Assembly (NCBI GenBank): GCA_003116995.1
Contig: BDSL01000189.1
Coordinates: forward strand, 22,936 to 86,935
DNA: 64,000 bases
Source: Yamagishiella unicocca
Lineage: Eukaryota; Chlorophyta; Chlorophyceae; Chlamydomonadales; Volvocaceae
Direction of reading: 5' to 3'
Made by a program: the position numbers and the translations under genes. The notes under the pieces were generated by a model. The model did not search any database and was not told the DNA's origin. It worked only from the letters and a program-made list of their open reading frames with translations. Shown here piece by piece: positions 18,353 through 27,946 of the stretch. Numbering within the stretch: the first letter of the stretch is position 1; every line of letters starts with the position of its first letter.

Positions 18353-18372
18353 TTAATACGGCCACAGCGCTG
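18353..18372. repeat. Single arm of the dispersed palindromic repeat
   Basis: TTAATACGGCCACAGCGCTG is the family right arm with two changes. It lies between two divergent genes. Confidence 0.6.
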
Positions 18373-18382
18373 TCTATCCAGG

Positions 18383-19465
18383 ATGAGCAGCGGCCTGTCT
18401 CATTTTGTTGAATATCATACTTTTCAAGAACGCCTAATCGAATTCTGTGGAAATGACGAGCAGCAACAGGAGCGCAAAAAGAGCGCTTGGACAGGATACA
18501 GCCAATGGGCGAGTCTAGATAATTTTATTGACAACACCCTCTGGGACTGGGATTGGTTGAGTATAAACCCCAACATAACATGGGACATTGTGCAGGACTA
18601 CCCAGACAAGCCCTGGAGCTGGTATGCCTTGAGTGACAAAACCATTATAACTTTCGAAATTGTACGCGATAACCCAGACAAGCCCTGGAACTGGTTTTGC
18701 TTGAGTAGAAACCCCAACATTACATGGAAGATTGTGCAGGACCATCCAGAAAAACCATGGGACTGGTCCGCCTTGAGTGAAAACCCTAATGTCACATGGA
18801 AGGTTGTGCATGACGACTATCCAGACAAGCCATGGAACTGGTCTGCATTGAGTGAAAATCCTAATGTCGTCACATGGGAGATTGTGCAGGACCATCCTCA
18901 CAAGCCCTGGAACTGGGATTGCTTGAGTTGCAACCATAATATCACATGGAAGATTGTACAGGACTATCCAGATAAGCCATGGGATTATTTTTTTTTGAGT
19001 ACAAACCCCAACATCACATGGAAGATTGTGCAGGACCATCCTCACAAGCCCTGGGACTGGTATATGTTGAGTGGCAACCCCAATATAACTTCCGAAATTG
19101 TACGTGATAACCCCGACAAGCCCTGGGACTGGGGTGCCTTGAGTTTTAGGTCCAGCAGCATCACATGGAAGGATGTACAGGACAACCCTGACAAGCCCTG
19201 GAACTGGACTGGCTTGAGTTTTAACCCCAGCATCACATGGGCGTTTGTACGACAGTTCCGAGACAAGCCATGGGCTTGGGATGGGCTGTTTGCAAGAAAA
19301 GAGTTGTTTTCAATTACAAATGTGGACAATATCGGTGTTGCTGTCAGACTGATTCGACAGTGGCATTCTGCATGTGTGATTCAACGAGCTTGGAGGGTAT
19401 GTATCAGCGATCCCGGCTACATCATGTGTCGAAAGAGGCTAATTGCTGAGTATAATACGATGTAA
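18383..19465 (+). CDS. W-repeat protein (DKPWxW tandem repeats)
   Basis: After about 50 N-terminal residues the protein consists of about twelve repeats of 23-25 aa built on the pattern NPxITWxIVQDxPDKPWxWxxLSxN, ending with a short C-terminal domain that has an IQ-like AVIQRAWR helix (seen as SACVIQRAWRVC). This repeat family is known from mimivirus-like and other giant viruses and forms a solenoid of unknown role. I chose the ATG at 18383 (MSSGL); an earlier in-frame ATG at 18269 would extend it through a repeat arm and over a better minus-strand frame. Confidence 0.85.
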   Translation: MSSGLSHFVEYHTFQERLIEFCGNDEQQQERKKSAWTGYSQWASLDNFIDNTLWDWDWLSINPNITWDIVQDYPDKPWSWYALSDKTIITFEIVRDNPDKPWNWFCLSRNPNITWKIVQDHPEKPWDWSALSENPNVTWKVVHDDYPDKPWNWSALSENPNVVTWEIVQDHPHKPWNWDCLSCNHNITWKIVQDYPDKPWDYFFLSTNPNITWKIVQDHPHKPWDWYMLSGNPNITSEIVRDNPDKPWDWGALSFRSSSITWKDVQDNPDKPWNWTGLSFNPSITWAFVRQFRDKPWAWDGLFARKELFSITNVDNIGVAVRLIRQWHSACVIQRAWRVCISDPGYIMCRKRLIAEYNTM

Positions 19466-19628
19466 TATGATGTAATACGATGTCATAAAGCATATTGTGT
19501 GGGATTATTATTCATCTTCAATGAGCTCATAAGAGAAATCACAAAAAAACGCATTCGATGGCTTCGGAAACTAAGTTCAGCACCACTCTATATTATCTCA
19601 TGGTATTGTATCAATTATCATCGCTATA

Positions 19629-20183
19629 ATGCCGTTGTTTGACGCAGAGAATCGCCTACGAACGGATGAATGTTCGACTTCGCTTTGGGTCATGGATAAT
19701 GTGAAGAACATCGACTACTCCATTATGAACCTTCGTGAATTTGAATGTTCGGAAAAGAATCATGTCAAAACCTTTGCGAATGAGCACCGCAATTTGCGCC
19801 CGTGGGATGGATACGGTATGGATACATCCGTCATCGACCAAGACTCCACATACAGATACGATGCTAGCCGCATGACACATTGGAAGTGCCGACAGCAATT
19901 GCAGAACCGACTCTTTCAAGCGATTCCACTCTTGCAACGCGGCACTGTACTACCTGGCCTCGAGAGTCGTATACGGTCTGGAAATGATACATCACACATC
20001 AAAGAGTGTGATCGACTCGGAGAAAAAATGTATGATGTCTTTCACCCAAACTTGACTGATGTCATGGACACATCCGGATGTAGGATAGGCCTTAAGTCGA
20101 GCAGGGACATTGCGCGAAGCAAGGAGTTCCTGGAGAGCATGGGTTACAAACATAATGGTCGCGCCTGGCAACGCTCTTCATAA
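19629..20183 (+). CDS. Hypothetical protein, 184 aa
   Basis: A good ATG frame with balanced, charged composition and several Cys/Trp/His residues, but without a motif I know. A GCRIGLKSSRDIARSKEFLE segment near the C-terminus may be a helix-turn-helix-like element, which I cannot confirm. An AT-rich TATA-like stretch lies 30-40 bp upstream. Function unknown. Confidence 0.6.
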   Translation: MPLFDAENRLRTDECSTSLWVMDNVKNIDYSIMNLREFECSEKNHVKTFANEHRNLRPWDGYGMDTSVIDQDSTYRYDASRMTHWKCRQQLQNRLFQAIPLLQRGTVLPGLESRIRSGNDTSHIKECDRLGEKMYDVFHPNLTDVMDTSGCRIGLKSSRDIARSKEFLESMGYKHNGRAWQRSS

Positions 20184-20306
20184 TTTGTGATTGTAATGAA
20201 CTTCGGACGGATTCCAATGATGATTTCCAACTCCTTTTCTATTGGTCACTCTTTACTATGTCATGCAACAGAGAAATGTTATGAAATAATTTTTGTTGCT
20301 TTGAAT

Positions 20307-20318
20307 TATATATTTATA
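20307..20318 (+). promoter_or_regulatory. TATA-like box
   Basis: TATATATTTATA lies about 20 bp before the ATG at 20336. Many genes here have a similar AT-rich box within 20-60 bp; this is a visual call. Confidence 0.35.
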
Positions 20319-20335
20319 GCTTACAACAATCAAAT

Positions 20336-21598
20336 ATGAGAACGAAGGATACGCCTCGACCAGTCATTGGTGGATCATGTGCAGTTGGAGCATGTATGCC
20401 TCCGCCAGTGGGGGGGTCATCTGAAGAATCAGATTCTGATTCGTACAGCTCCTATGGTGGGTCATCCTCGTCAGCATGCTCATCGTGCGGAGGTCACCAC
20501 AATGACGACGGTAGTGATTACTATTCCGGTGGTTATTCCGGTGGTTACTCTGATTCTGAAGATGAGTCTTGTTCTGAAGATGAGTCTTGTTCTGAAGATG
20601 AGTCTTGTTCAGAAGCCTCATCAAAATGCTCAAAACAAGGTGGCGGGAACTCGGACTATAGCTCCGACACTTCATACAATTCTGATTCAACCGGATCCGA
20701 TGTCGGTTCAGATGTTACTGGCTCGGAGACTGCATCAGATTACTCAGCGTCCGACACTGCCTCAGATTACACCGCCTCAGACTACACTGGTTCAGATAAC
20801 ACTGGTTCAGATTTCACTGGTTCAGATTACACAGGTTCAGATTACACAGGTTCAGACTACACAGGAGGAAGCTCAGATGGGGGCGAGTCCGATTCAGACT
20901 ATTCTCAGAGTTCTATGTCCGATATGGGTTCCGATTACACGGGGGGGTCGTCTTGCACTGATTCGGAATGTGATGATGATGAGGATGAGGATGCTGGAAG
21001 CTACGGTGGTGGAGAATATGAGGACGAGGATGAAGATGAGGATGAAGATGAGGATGAGGATGAGGATGAGGATGATGAGGGGGGCGAACAGATGGGAGGA
21101 AGTCTAGGAGCGACAATTATTAACCTAGGTTTACCATTTACAATAATGATTACAAAGGAGCTTCTCAGTAAGGCGTTCAAGAGCATGAATGAGAACAAAG
21201 ACGCCGAGACTCCCGTGCAAATCACGAAACAAATTAAGAAGAAAGTCAAATCTCGCCAACCATCCAAATATCGAAAAGAATCTCCGATAAAGCCTCGAAT
21301 CCGATCCCTAAAAAGGTCGCAAAAGGTCCAAAAAAGTCCAAAGAAGTCCCGTAGGGATTCACGCAAAGAAGAGAAGCGACAACGTGGGGGTGGTGGCTGT
21401 GGATGTGGGGCAACTCCTCCGCCACCACATGACCTCATTGGTGGAGGCGGTGATTTGCACAATGACAACGATTATTACTCAGAAGGTGGGGCAGAAGAAA
21501 GCGACCAACAACTCGCAGAAGAGTTTTTTAACTTGAGCAATGATATTGAAAACCTCATCAAAGGATACAGTGACCAAGCAGCTATTAACGGTGCATAA
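20336..21598 (+). CDS. Low-complexity Ser/Asp/Gly-rich protein
   Basis: The 420-aa protein is dominated by repeats: SEDESC units near 80-95, TGSDY units near 150-185, an EDEDEDED run near 225-255, and Gly-rich ends. A short hydrophobic stretch (LGATIINLGLPFTIMITKEL, about 260-280) followed by a Lys/Arg-rich segment (KKVKSRQ, SPKKSRRDSRKEEKRQ) gives it the layout of a membrane-inserted virion protein with a basic inner face, an arrangement known for some giant-virus core or membrane proteins. That role is inferred. A C-terminal GGGGCGCGATPPPP motif is odd. Confidence 0.7.
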   Translation: MRTKDTPRPVIGGSCAVGACMPPPVGGSSEESDSDSYSSYGGSSSSACSSCGGHHNDDGSDYYSGGYSGGYSDSEDESCSEDESCSEDESCSEASSKCSKQGGGNSDYSSDTSYNSDSTGSDVGSDVTGSETASDYSASDTASDYTASDYTGSDNTGSDFTGSDYTGSDYTGSDYTGGSSDGGESDSDYSQSSMSDMGSDYTGGSSCTDSECDDDEDEDAGSYGGGEYEDEDEDEDEDEDEDEDEDDEGGEQMGGSLGATIINLGLPFTIMITKELLSKAFKSMNENKDAETPVQITKQIKKKVKSRQPSKYRKESPIKPRIRSLKRSQKVQKSPKKSRRDSRKEEKRQRGGGGCGCGATPPPPHDLIGGGGDLHNDNDYYSEGGAEESDQQLAEEFFNLSNDIENLIKGYSDQAAINGA

Positions 21599-21622
21599 TT
21601 AATAGGCGTCATTAATAGGTGT

Positions 21623-21722
21623 CTTGAGACTCAGAGGCTCCACTTGAGACTCAGAGGCTCCACTTGAGACTCAGAGGCTCCACTTGAGACTCAGAGGCTC
21701 CACTTGAGACTCAGAGGCTCCT
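21623..21722. repeat. Five-copy 20-bp tandem repeat
   Basis: The unit CTTGAGACTCAGAGGCTCCA repeats five times with almost no change, then decays into related units that encode the tail of the small gene at 21691-21975. Confidence 0.9.
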
Positions 21723-21975
21723 CTTGAGACAGGGACTCCACTGGAGACAAGGACTCCACTTGAGGCCGAGGCTCCTCTTGACACTGGTGTGCCTCTTGAG
21801 ACAGGGGCTCTCCTTGACACTGGTGTGCCTCTTGAGACAGGGGCTCCTCTTGACACCGGGGCTTCTCATGATACTGATAAGCCCCCAGAGTCATGTTGGA
21901 GGTGCTCAAACCAGCCATCATCATTGCATCAACCTCGTCATCAGTTATGTCATCGATGTCAATGGTGTGTACCAT
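21691..21975 (-). CDS. Small repeat-tailed protein
   Basis: A 94-codon ATG frame. The first 35 residues are acidic (TIDIDDITDDEVDAMMMAGL) and protein-like; the rest is a Gln/Glu/Ser/Pro repeat (SQEAHQCQGEPL) coded by the same tandem repeat that fills the downstream gap. It may be a real short gene whose tail grew by repeat expansion. No known family. Confidence 0.45.
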   Translation of the reverse strand: MVHTIDIDDITDDEVDAMMMAGLSTSNMTLGAYQYHEKPRCQEEPLSQEAHQCQGEPLSQEAHQCQEEPRPQVESLSPVESLSQEEPLSLKWSL

Positions 21976-22146
21976 CGTTCTAATCTTTCTTATTTGCTAA
22001 TGTTGGACGGGCTGTGCATTCATATACTACATATCAATGCGCACGTTGTCTGGTTACATAGTACTAACCATGCAGTACTAACTAACAAATAACTAACAAA
22101 TAACTAACAAAACAAAATAAAAAATAATAAGTTTTCAAAAAGTAGT

Positions 22147-22401
22147 TTATGAAGCCGATTGACTGGTTGAATAGTCACATCCTAGGAACTGAGCGCAAGA
22201 TTTGAGATGCGAAGTGTTACGTGCCTTCTCGATATCTTTCTTTCGCAAACTTTTATTGGTATTTTTAATCTCAGCTACATCCTTGGCTATCTGCCATACT
22301 CGAAAGCTTAGCATCTGATCTGATTCATAAGACGATGAGCCTTCAATACACAAGATGCCAGCATATTCTGCGCACGAGCACTCCACGACTGCACCGCTCA
22401 T
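22147..22401 (-). CDS. Small hypothetical protein, 84 aa
   Basis: An ATG frame directly upstream in the same direction as the long MutS-like gene's 3' end. It has five Cys and a Lys-rich helix (NKSLRKKDIEKARN). No family recognised. Confidence 0.5.
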   Translation of the reverse strand: MSGAVVECSCAEYAGILCIEGSSSYESDQMLSFRVWQIAKDVAEIKNTNKSLRKKDIEKARNTSHLKSCAQFLGCDYSTSQSAS

Positions 22402-22438
22402 TTTGTTATGGTTATTTTTGTTATTTGCAGTGATGATT

Positions 22439-24472
22439 TTAAGTATTTATACCTGGACGTGTCAAGCTATCTCGCACACGGGTCGCTTCAGCGAGGATGT
22501 CTTTCTCAAAGCCATTATTGCGCAGCAACTCCAAAGCGATGTACTGCCGGCTTATTCCACGCTTGAGCTGGTAAGGGTACTGAACAACCACGCTCTTGTC
22601 GGGTTGTGTCATGATGCTGACCTGCATCTGGTAGTTTTTGAAGCGCTTGGAGGTATCTTTCTGGAGCTTGCAAAGGTAGCTGAAATGTGTGCTTATTATT
22701 GTAACAGCGCTCTTGTATGCAGCCATCGCCTTTGCCACCGCATATGCGCCTGATATGCCCTCTATGACATTGGTGCTGCTGAAGATCTCATCCATGACCA
22801 CCAATGCACAGCCCCCCGAATCATGGGTGGACTTCATGCGCTCTAAGGAATCCTTGCAACGAAACATCTCTGCTTCGAAGAGGGATTGGGAACCCTTAAC
22901 ATCAGGCACGTTGATCTGGCTCCGGACGAGGGTGAACGGCGTGATGGACATGGAGCTGCATGGCGCAATGCAGATGGTTTGGCCAAGGACCACAGCCACC
23001 AAGATAGATTTCAGTAATGTAGACTTACCACCTGCGTTGGGTCCGGTTAATATCATGTTATGATCGCCCAGGACAACATTGTTACGCACGGCGGTCTTAG
23101 CATCCAGGCAAGGGTGCCAGATGTCGGTGGCATGAAGTTTTGCGAGGTTGGGTGAAGAGCGCTGAGATGCGAAGTCAACGTAGCAAAACGATAGATTTTG
23201 ACGGCAGCCCTCCACTGCGACCAATGCATCAATCATGTATGCCCACCTCACGATATTTCCATTCTTGACTGTGTCAAAGTTGTGGAATGCTGCCAACGAG
23301 GTACCAAAGTTGGACAGGAGGCTATATTCTCCCAGTGAAGCTGGTTTGTCTTCCTCCACAGGCGGGTAAATCATCTGCAGATTCAAAGGGTCTTGATTTG
23401 ACCAGAACTCCCGCACATCAATATTTGCCTCATCTAGCAACCTACACATCTCCATCGAATCCCTGAGGAACATGTGCACATTGCGTATTTTTTTGCAAAT
23501 AATCTTACATACCGAGTTCAGCGTCCGTGCGACCTCTATGGTGCCCAGGAAGTTCTGGAAGTAAAAGATGAAGGTGAATAAAAACCATATGTAATTTGTC
23601 CATGATTGATTCTGCAACATAATCGAGAACATCATGCGAAGTGCGCGGTACAAGATGTGGAGGTACTGGCGAAACGGCAGGGGCATACCCATGCGCTGCA
23701 AGACAAAATACGGCACGAGGAATGCCATCAATGGCATCATGATACCTATGACGGGTGACAGAATGATGCGCTGAAGGCAGAACGCGGTAAGGCATGTGGG
23801 GGACTTATTCATTCCTCGTAAGAACCAAGATCGGAAGTACACCATGTCATACAGTGCCTGTGCTTCCTCACTTGGCACCTGAAACGCCCATCGCATATCA
23901 TTTTCAAGAGGCGCCATCCTGGCAAGGATTTGCTGTATCTTTTCAACAAGACCATCTGAGCGGAGGTCGCGATTCAGAGCTCTGATAACTTCTTGGCGCT
24001 TTTTAAGGGCACTCATGTTAGATGTTGGATGCCTCAGGATATCTTGAAGGGTTTGTCGCCCACCCCTAAGCCGCGCATGACGTGACAAGCAATGAGCTAC
24101 CGTTTCCACCGTTGTTGTCGTCGTTGTCGTTGTTGTCGTTACTTTACTGCAGGAGACATCATCGGTATCCGCGCCCCCCCTCGAATATGCCTCAAACATT
24201 TCAATATCTGAAAATACATGCGATTCAACACAACCATCTCCCGCAGCACGCGATGCTTCCAACAATGGCTCACAAAGTGTCGTAACATCTATTGCATCAC
24301 CGATGTCGTTTTTGCTATTTCCATCATTTACACAATCTAGTATGTCATCACTTGTCAATTCCCCGAAGTCAAGAATGTCACTTTTATCGCTCAGCGCATT
24401 TAGGGTCTCAATGTTCTGCAACATGTCCTTATCCAATGCCATGTTGCGCATAGCTGTAATAATAGACATCAT
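22439..24472 (-). CDS. MutS-like ATPase with internal membrane segment
   Basis: A 677-aa protein whose C-terminal third is a MutS-type ABC ATPase: Walker A GPNAGGKST near 476, a Q-loop/signature region SLFEAEMFRCKDSLERM, Walker B ALVVMDEIFSSTN near 556 and the switch STH. No mismatch-recognition domain is seen. Instead the middle has hydrophobic stretches near 235-260 (SPVIGIMMPLMAFLVPYFVL) and 293-308, likely membrane helices, plus a clamp-like helical part. The N-terminal region has a ten-Thr run. Membrane-anchored MutS relatives are known in bacteria and giant viruses; their role is unclear. I chose the ATG at 24472. Confidence 0.85.
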   Translation of the reverse strand: MMSIITAMRNMALDKDMLQNIETLNALSDKSDILDFGELTSDDILDCVNDGNSKNDIGDAIDVTTLCEPLLEASRAAGDGCVESHVFSDIEMFEAYSRGGADTDDVSCSKVTTTTTTTTTTVETVAHCLSRHARLRGGRQTLQDILRHPTSNMSALKKRQEVIRALNRDLRSDGLVEKIQQILARMAPLENDMRWAFQVPSEEAQALYDMVYFRSWFLRGMNKSPTCLTAFCLQRIILSPVIGIMMPLMAFLVPYFVLQRMGMPLPFRQYLHILYRALRMMFSIMLQNQSWTNYIWFLFTFIFYFQNFLGTIEVARTLNSVCKIICKKIRNVHMFLRDSMEMCRLLDEANIDVREFWSNQDPLNLQMIYPPVEEDKPASLGEYSLLSNFGTSLAAFHNFDTVKNGNIVRWAYMIDALVAVEGCRQNLSFCYVDFASQRSSPNLAKLHATDIWHPCLDAKTAVRNNVVLGDHNMILTGPNAGGKSTLLKSILVAVVLGQTICIAPCSSMSITPFTLVRSQINVPDVKGSQSLFEAEMFRCKDSLERMKSTHDSGGCALVVMDEIFSSTNVIEGISGAYAVAKAMAAYKSAVTIISTHFSYLCKLQKDTSKRFKNYQMQVSIMTQPDKSVVVQYPYQLKRGISRQYIALELLRNNGFEKDILAEATRVRDSLTRPGINT

Positions 24473-24659
24473 TTTCCCGTGTTGTCTCAATATCTCGCAA
24501 TGTTAAGGGCATACTATCTAAGACTGAACCAAAAACATATGTGATAACGGACGCGCACTTGGACCATAAGCAATTATTACATAATATATTTCACGAATTA
24601 TAGTTTATTAATTATAGTTTCTGCATGAAAATTAATATTATACTTTTACCACAGCCTGT

Positions 24660-26552
24660 ATGAACGATACCCCCTCTATGAACTCATTCGATAGTAGACA
24701 TGGAACACCGCAGATGAGCGAATATGACAACGCTGTATTGGACATCTTAAAAGCATCGATGTTAGACTACATCCATTCTAGGATAGCAGTATGTAACAAT
24801 GTCGAGTCCATGTGCATGTTATTCTTGGAAATGCGTGACATCACTGACTACTCATTAAGTAAAGATGAAGATGTGAAGTCACACTTCATGGATGCTTACA
24901 GTCAACATCGAAGTACTATGAATGCATGGCGTAAGTCCAGCAAAGGACACCATCGACACGAGTCAAGCACAGGACACAATCAAATTACTTCCCGATATCT
25001 GGAACAGCAGCAGGAAGATGGACGCAGATATGACAATAGGGGTACCATTAATCATAACCGCTATGACCGCAATGACCGCAATGACCGCAATGACCGCAAT
25101 TATGAACAGCAGCGTCCCCAGCCACTCGTTATAGATCATACATCTTCTCGCCCCAATAATCCTAGATCACCGAATCAGTACATTGCAAGGACAGTAGCAT
25201 TACGAAAGACGGTTAATGCTAATTCACCAATTCGTTCACCAACTCGTTCACCAACCCGTTCACCAATGGCAAGATTTGGCGGGGGTAATGGCCAGCTCCC
25301 AAAGCTGCTTTCGATCCTTTTAAAAAAATACAAACACAAATTTACTCTTATTTCAACAGATGAGGATGTTGTTGGGAGCATGGTTGAATCCCTTACGAAC
25401 ATTGGTTCAGAAATCATCAGCGGAATTGCGGATGTAATTCCTGCATGGCCATACATAGCATCAATAAAGAACGAATGGCAAACCCTTCGGAGTACTGTAT
25501 CGGGTTCTGTCCATCGTCGCAACTCAATAATACGTATGTCTATGCGCATTATGATGGCTGGTGGCATGATAGCATGTAACTTGACATCACCAATTCACGG
25601 AGGCATCCCTTGCATCCCGCTGTCTGTTACCATGACAATCGCCAATAAATTGGCAGATAACCATATGGAAAAGGCCCGAACAAAGATTGGATGGGAAGAA
25701 AATGCAAATATTGCCCAGGATATGCGACGAGGTACAGTTCTAAAGACAACGGGGGATGAAGCCATGATAGAGATTCTCAATAGTATGATACCAAAAACGT
25801 TTACTTCACCTTGTGATGCAACGAAAGAAGAACGAAATAAGTACATTATTCTTACTCTGTCCCATATTGTTGATGTGACAATCAGGGAGCTCCTATACAT
25901 TTTGCCTGAAAACTCAAACCTAGCTATGCTAAATAATGCATCGCAGTCGGAGAGCCATGAACATTCTAGGTCTAAAAATGGATCTAAAAATGGATCAATT
26001 AATGGTTCTAAAAATGGATCTAAAAATGGATCTAAAACAATCGATGATGTCATACTTGAGATCCGGAATACATTGTCATTTAATCCAGATTCAGAGGACT
26101 CCAATACGATGGATTACATCTTGAACATGAAAAAATCAAGTTCATGTGGACCAGGCGGCCACTGCATTGCCGTTCGTCGAGATGTATTACCATCAGAAAT
26201 CGGAAGCGCCTTTGATTGGATTGAAATTATAATTCAGTCAACCAATACTGATAACAATGCGTTTACATGGGGAAGTCATTCAGATTACATAGATATGCTG
26301 CATGTCCTAAAAACTACGTATGTATCACTTGCAGACAAGCATGCACTGGCTAACCCCACGAATATGGCAGTTTCGATATCAACAGGCTTAGGAAAAACGC
26401 GAGGTGTGGCAACTGCGCGCCGAGACGACCCAGATCCAAAAGATAAAAAAACAAAAAAAAAGGGTTGGTTTAGCAGGGGGGGCGAAGGAGGTCCGAGTAT
26501 GACCAAGTATATACAGGTAAGATCAAAAAGATCAAAAAGGTCAAAAAGATAA
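24660..26552 (+). CDS. Hypothetical protein with basic repeat tail
   Basis: A 630-aa protein. Residues 1-80 are helical; 80-205 are disordered with tandem repeats (NDRNDRNDRN, SPTRSPTRSP). Residues about 215-330 hold a hydrophobic, possibly membrane-associating domain (MRIMMAGGMIACNLTSPIHG). A SKNGSKNG repeat follows near 445-460, then a second globular part and a Lys-rich end RSKRSKRSKR that continues as a repeat past the stop. No recognised family. The plan suggests a virion or membrane-associated protein, unproven. Confidence 0.65.
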   Translation: MNDTPSMNSFDSRHGTPQMSEYDNAVLDILKASMLDYIHSRIAVCNNVESMCMLFLEMRDITDYSLSKDEDVKSHFMDAYSQHRSTMNAWRKSSKGHHRHESSTGHNQITSRYLEQQQEDGRRYDNRGTINHNRYDRNDRNDRNDRNYEQQRPQPLVIDHTSSRPNNPRSPNQYIARTVALRKTVNANSPIRSPTRSPTRSPMARFGGGNGQLPKLLSILLKKYKHKFTLISTDEDVVGSMVESLTNIGSEIISGIADVIPAWPYIASIKNEWQTLRSTVSGSVHRRNSIIRMSMRIMMAGGMIACNLTSPIHGGIPCIPLSVTMTIANKLADNHMEKARTKIGWEENANIAQDMRRGTVLKTTGDEAMIEILNSMIPKTFTSPCDATKEERNKYIILTLSHIVDVTIRELLYILPENSNLAMLNNASQSESHEHSRSKNGSKNGSINGSKNGSKNGSKTIDDVILEIRNTLSFNPDSEDSNTMDYILNMKKSSSCGPGGHCIAVRRDVLPSEIGSAFDWIEIIIQSTNTDNNAFTWGSHSDYIDMLHVLKTTYVSLADKHALANPTNMAVSISTGLGKTRGVATARRDDPDPKDKKTKKKGWFSRGGEGGPSMTKYIQVRSKRSKRSKR

Positions 26553-26611
26553 AAAGATAAAAAAGATAAAAAAAACTCGAAATGATGTCTAATAGGTGTA
26601 CGTACTATACT

Positions 26612-26632
26612 CAGCGTTGCGCCCGTAATAAT
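26612..26632. repeat. Single arm of the dispersed palindromic repeat
   Basis: CAGCGTTGCGCCCGTAATAA is the family terminal arm with one change. The partner arm is missing or too decayed. Confidence 0.7.
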
Positions 26633-26674
26633 CCAGACATCAACACATTACGATACATGATGATATATACAGTG

Positions 26675-27754
26675 CTATATAGAGCAGCGCACTTCGGAGA
26701 TTGACAAGGGTTTCTTGAGCAAATCGCGCATGGACTCCACACGTGCATAATCGTACTTGCGTTGTTTTTTTTGTTTTTGTTGTATCTTCGATGTGTAAAT
26801 CCAGCTTCCGGCTTCAAAACTAGCTTCATTATCGCCAACAACGATCATGAATTGAGCATCTTGCGCCTCTCTAACCTTGCGTTTCTTGTAGTGATGAGCA
26901 GTATTACTCGCTATATTACAGGTATCAGGAGTCGTCGAAGTATTAAGATTATGAGGAACAGAAGTTGCATTCTGATCATTAGTGTCAGTCATAGTCATAT
27001 CATGAATACTATGATGTTGTGGTACTCCAACCGCTACCACATCATGCTTTGCCACGAAGGATTCCCAGCAGACTGGAGGCCTCATCGGATCACATGCTTT
27101 GCCGAGATATTTCGATAATGTGTCCTTCATATGGATGAGCTGCACATCGAAACCCTGCTGCTGCGCGCGAGTCATGGGCTCGAGGAAATCGCAATCACCT
27201 GTCATTAAGATTATCTTGGCGCTGCCACGCTCTTTCTTGACCAGATGGAGTTTTTCGTGGGTGAATAGCGACATTATCTTGCAAAGTGCATAGTCGGCGC
27301 CAAGCTTCTTAACGTGATAGGACGACAAGACGATTGTCATGTGCGGCGAAATATGCTCTAGGAATAACTTGTTGCTCTTCTGTAAGTACTTAAGGGACAC
27401 AGGTGTCACGCCACAGACACTCATGTACTCGTGGAACCCGCAATCGGTGATGTACTCCTTCTTCAAGCTCAATATGATATCTTCTATTCTCAGGTCATTA
27501 TCATTTTTATTAGTATTATAATTGCATGGAGGGAGCACATTCTCTATGTCCCAGATGATGATTGCGGGACGATCCTTTGTTGTCGTTATCGATTTGGTTA
27601 TCGATTTGGAGGTCACCTCACTGGCTCTCTCATCATCACTGGCTCTCTTATCATCACTTACTCTCTCATCCTCCTCCGAGATTCCCTCGTCCTCCTGGAC
27701 ATTGACTGATGTTGCAGATGATTTTGATGATATCGTTGAGTAAATACACCCCAT
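26675..27754 (-). CDS. NYN/PIN-like ribonuclease with N-terminal lipidation signal
   Basis: A 359-aa protein with a NYN domain (a metal-dependent PIN-like RNase fold found in MARF1 and bacterial nucleases) at about 63-215: AIIIWDIENV (D69) supplies the first acidic residue, LGADYALC the middle one and ILMTGDCDFLEPM (about 180-192) the last pair. The N-terminus MGCIYSTIS fits a myristoylation signal followed by a palmitoylation-type Cys, which would anchor the enzyme on membranes. Acidic repeats (ERVSDDKRASDDERAS) link the two. The C-terminal third is not recognised. The RNA target is unknown; host or viral mRNA decay is possible. Confidence 0.82.
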   Translation of the reverse strand: MGCIYSTISSKSSATSVNVQEDEGISEEDERVSDDKRASDDERASEVTSKSITKSITTTKDRPAIIIWDIENVLPPCNYNTNKNDNDLRIEDIILSLKKEYITDCGFHEYMSVCGVTPVSLKYLQKSNKLFLEHISPHMTIVLSSYHVKKLGADYALCKIMSLFTHEKLHLVKKERGSAKIILMTGDCDFLEPMTRAQQQGFDVQLIHMKDTLSKYLGKACDPMRPPVCWESFVAKHDVVAVGVPQHHSIHDMTMTDTNDQNATSVPHNLNTSTTPDTCNIASNTAHHYKKRKVREAQDAQFMIVVGDNEASFEAGSWIYTSKIQQKQKKQRKYDYARVESMRDLLKKPLSISEVRCSI

Positions 27755-27861
27755 TTGTCTACACCTTTTGTACTCGTGTGTTGTTTACAGGGAAATACGT
27801 CAGAGAGAGTATATAATACGTGTACGTTAACCTCTTCTATTACCTCTTTTATTACCTCTTT

Positions 27862-27868
27862 TATATAA
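27862..27868 (+). promoter_or_regulatory. TATA-like box
   Basis: TATATAA lies about 80 bp before the RNase HII ATG, in the divergent gap after the NYN gene start. Visual call only. Confidence 0.3.
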
Positions 27869-27946
27869 GACAAGGTATATACACAAGGTGTGTTTGTACA
27901 CGAAGACTGGCTTTTCGTGTACACATATCTTCCCACTTCCACACAG

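Noticed and set aside
20367..21107. 246-codon frame within the Ser/Asp-rich gene
   Set aside because: A shadow of low-complexity codon repeats (Thr/Gln/Met-rich text), not an independent gene.
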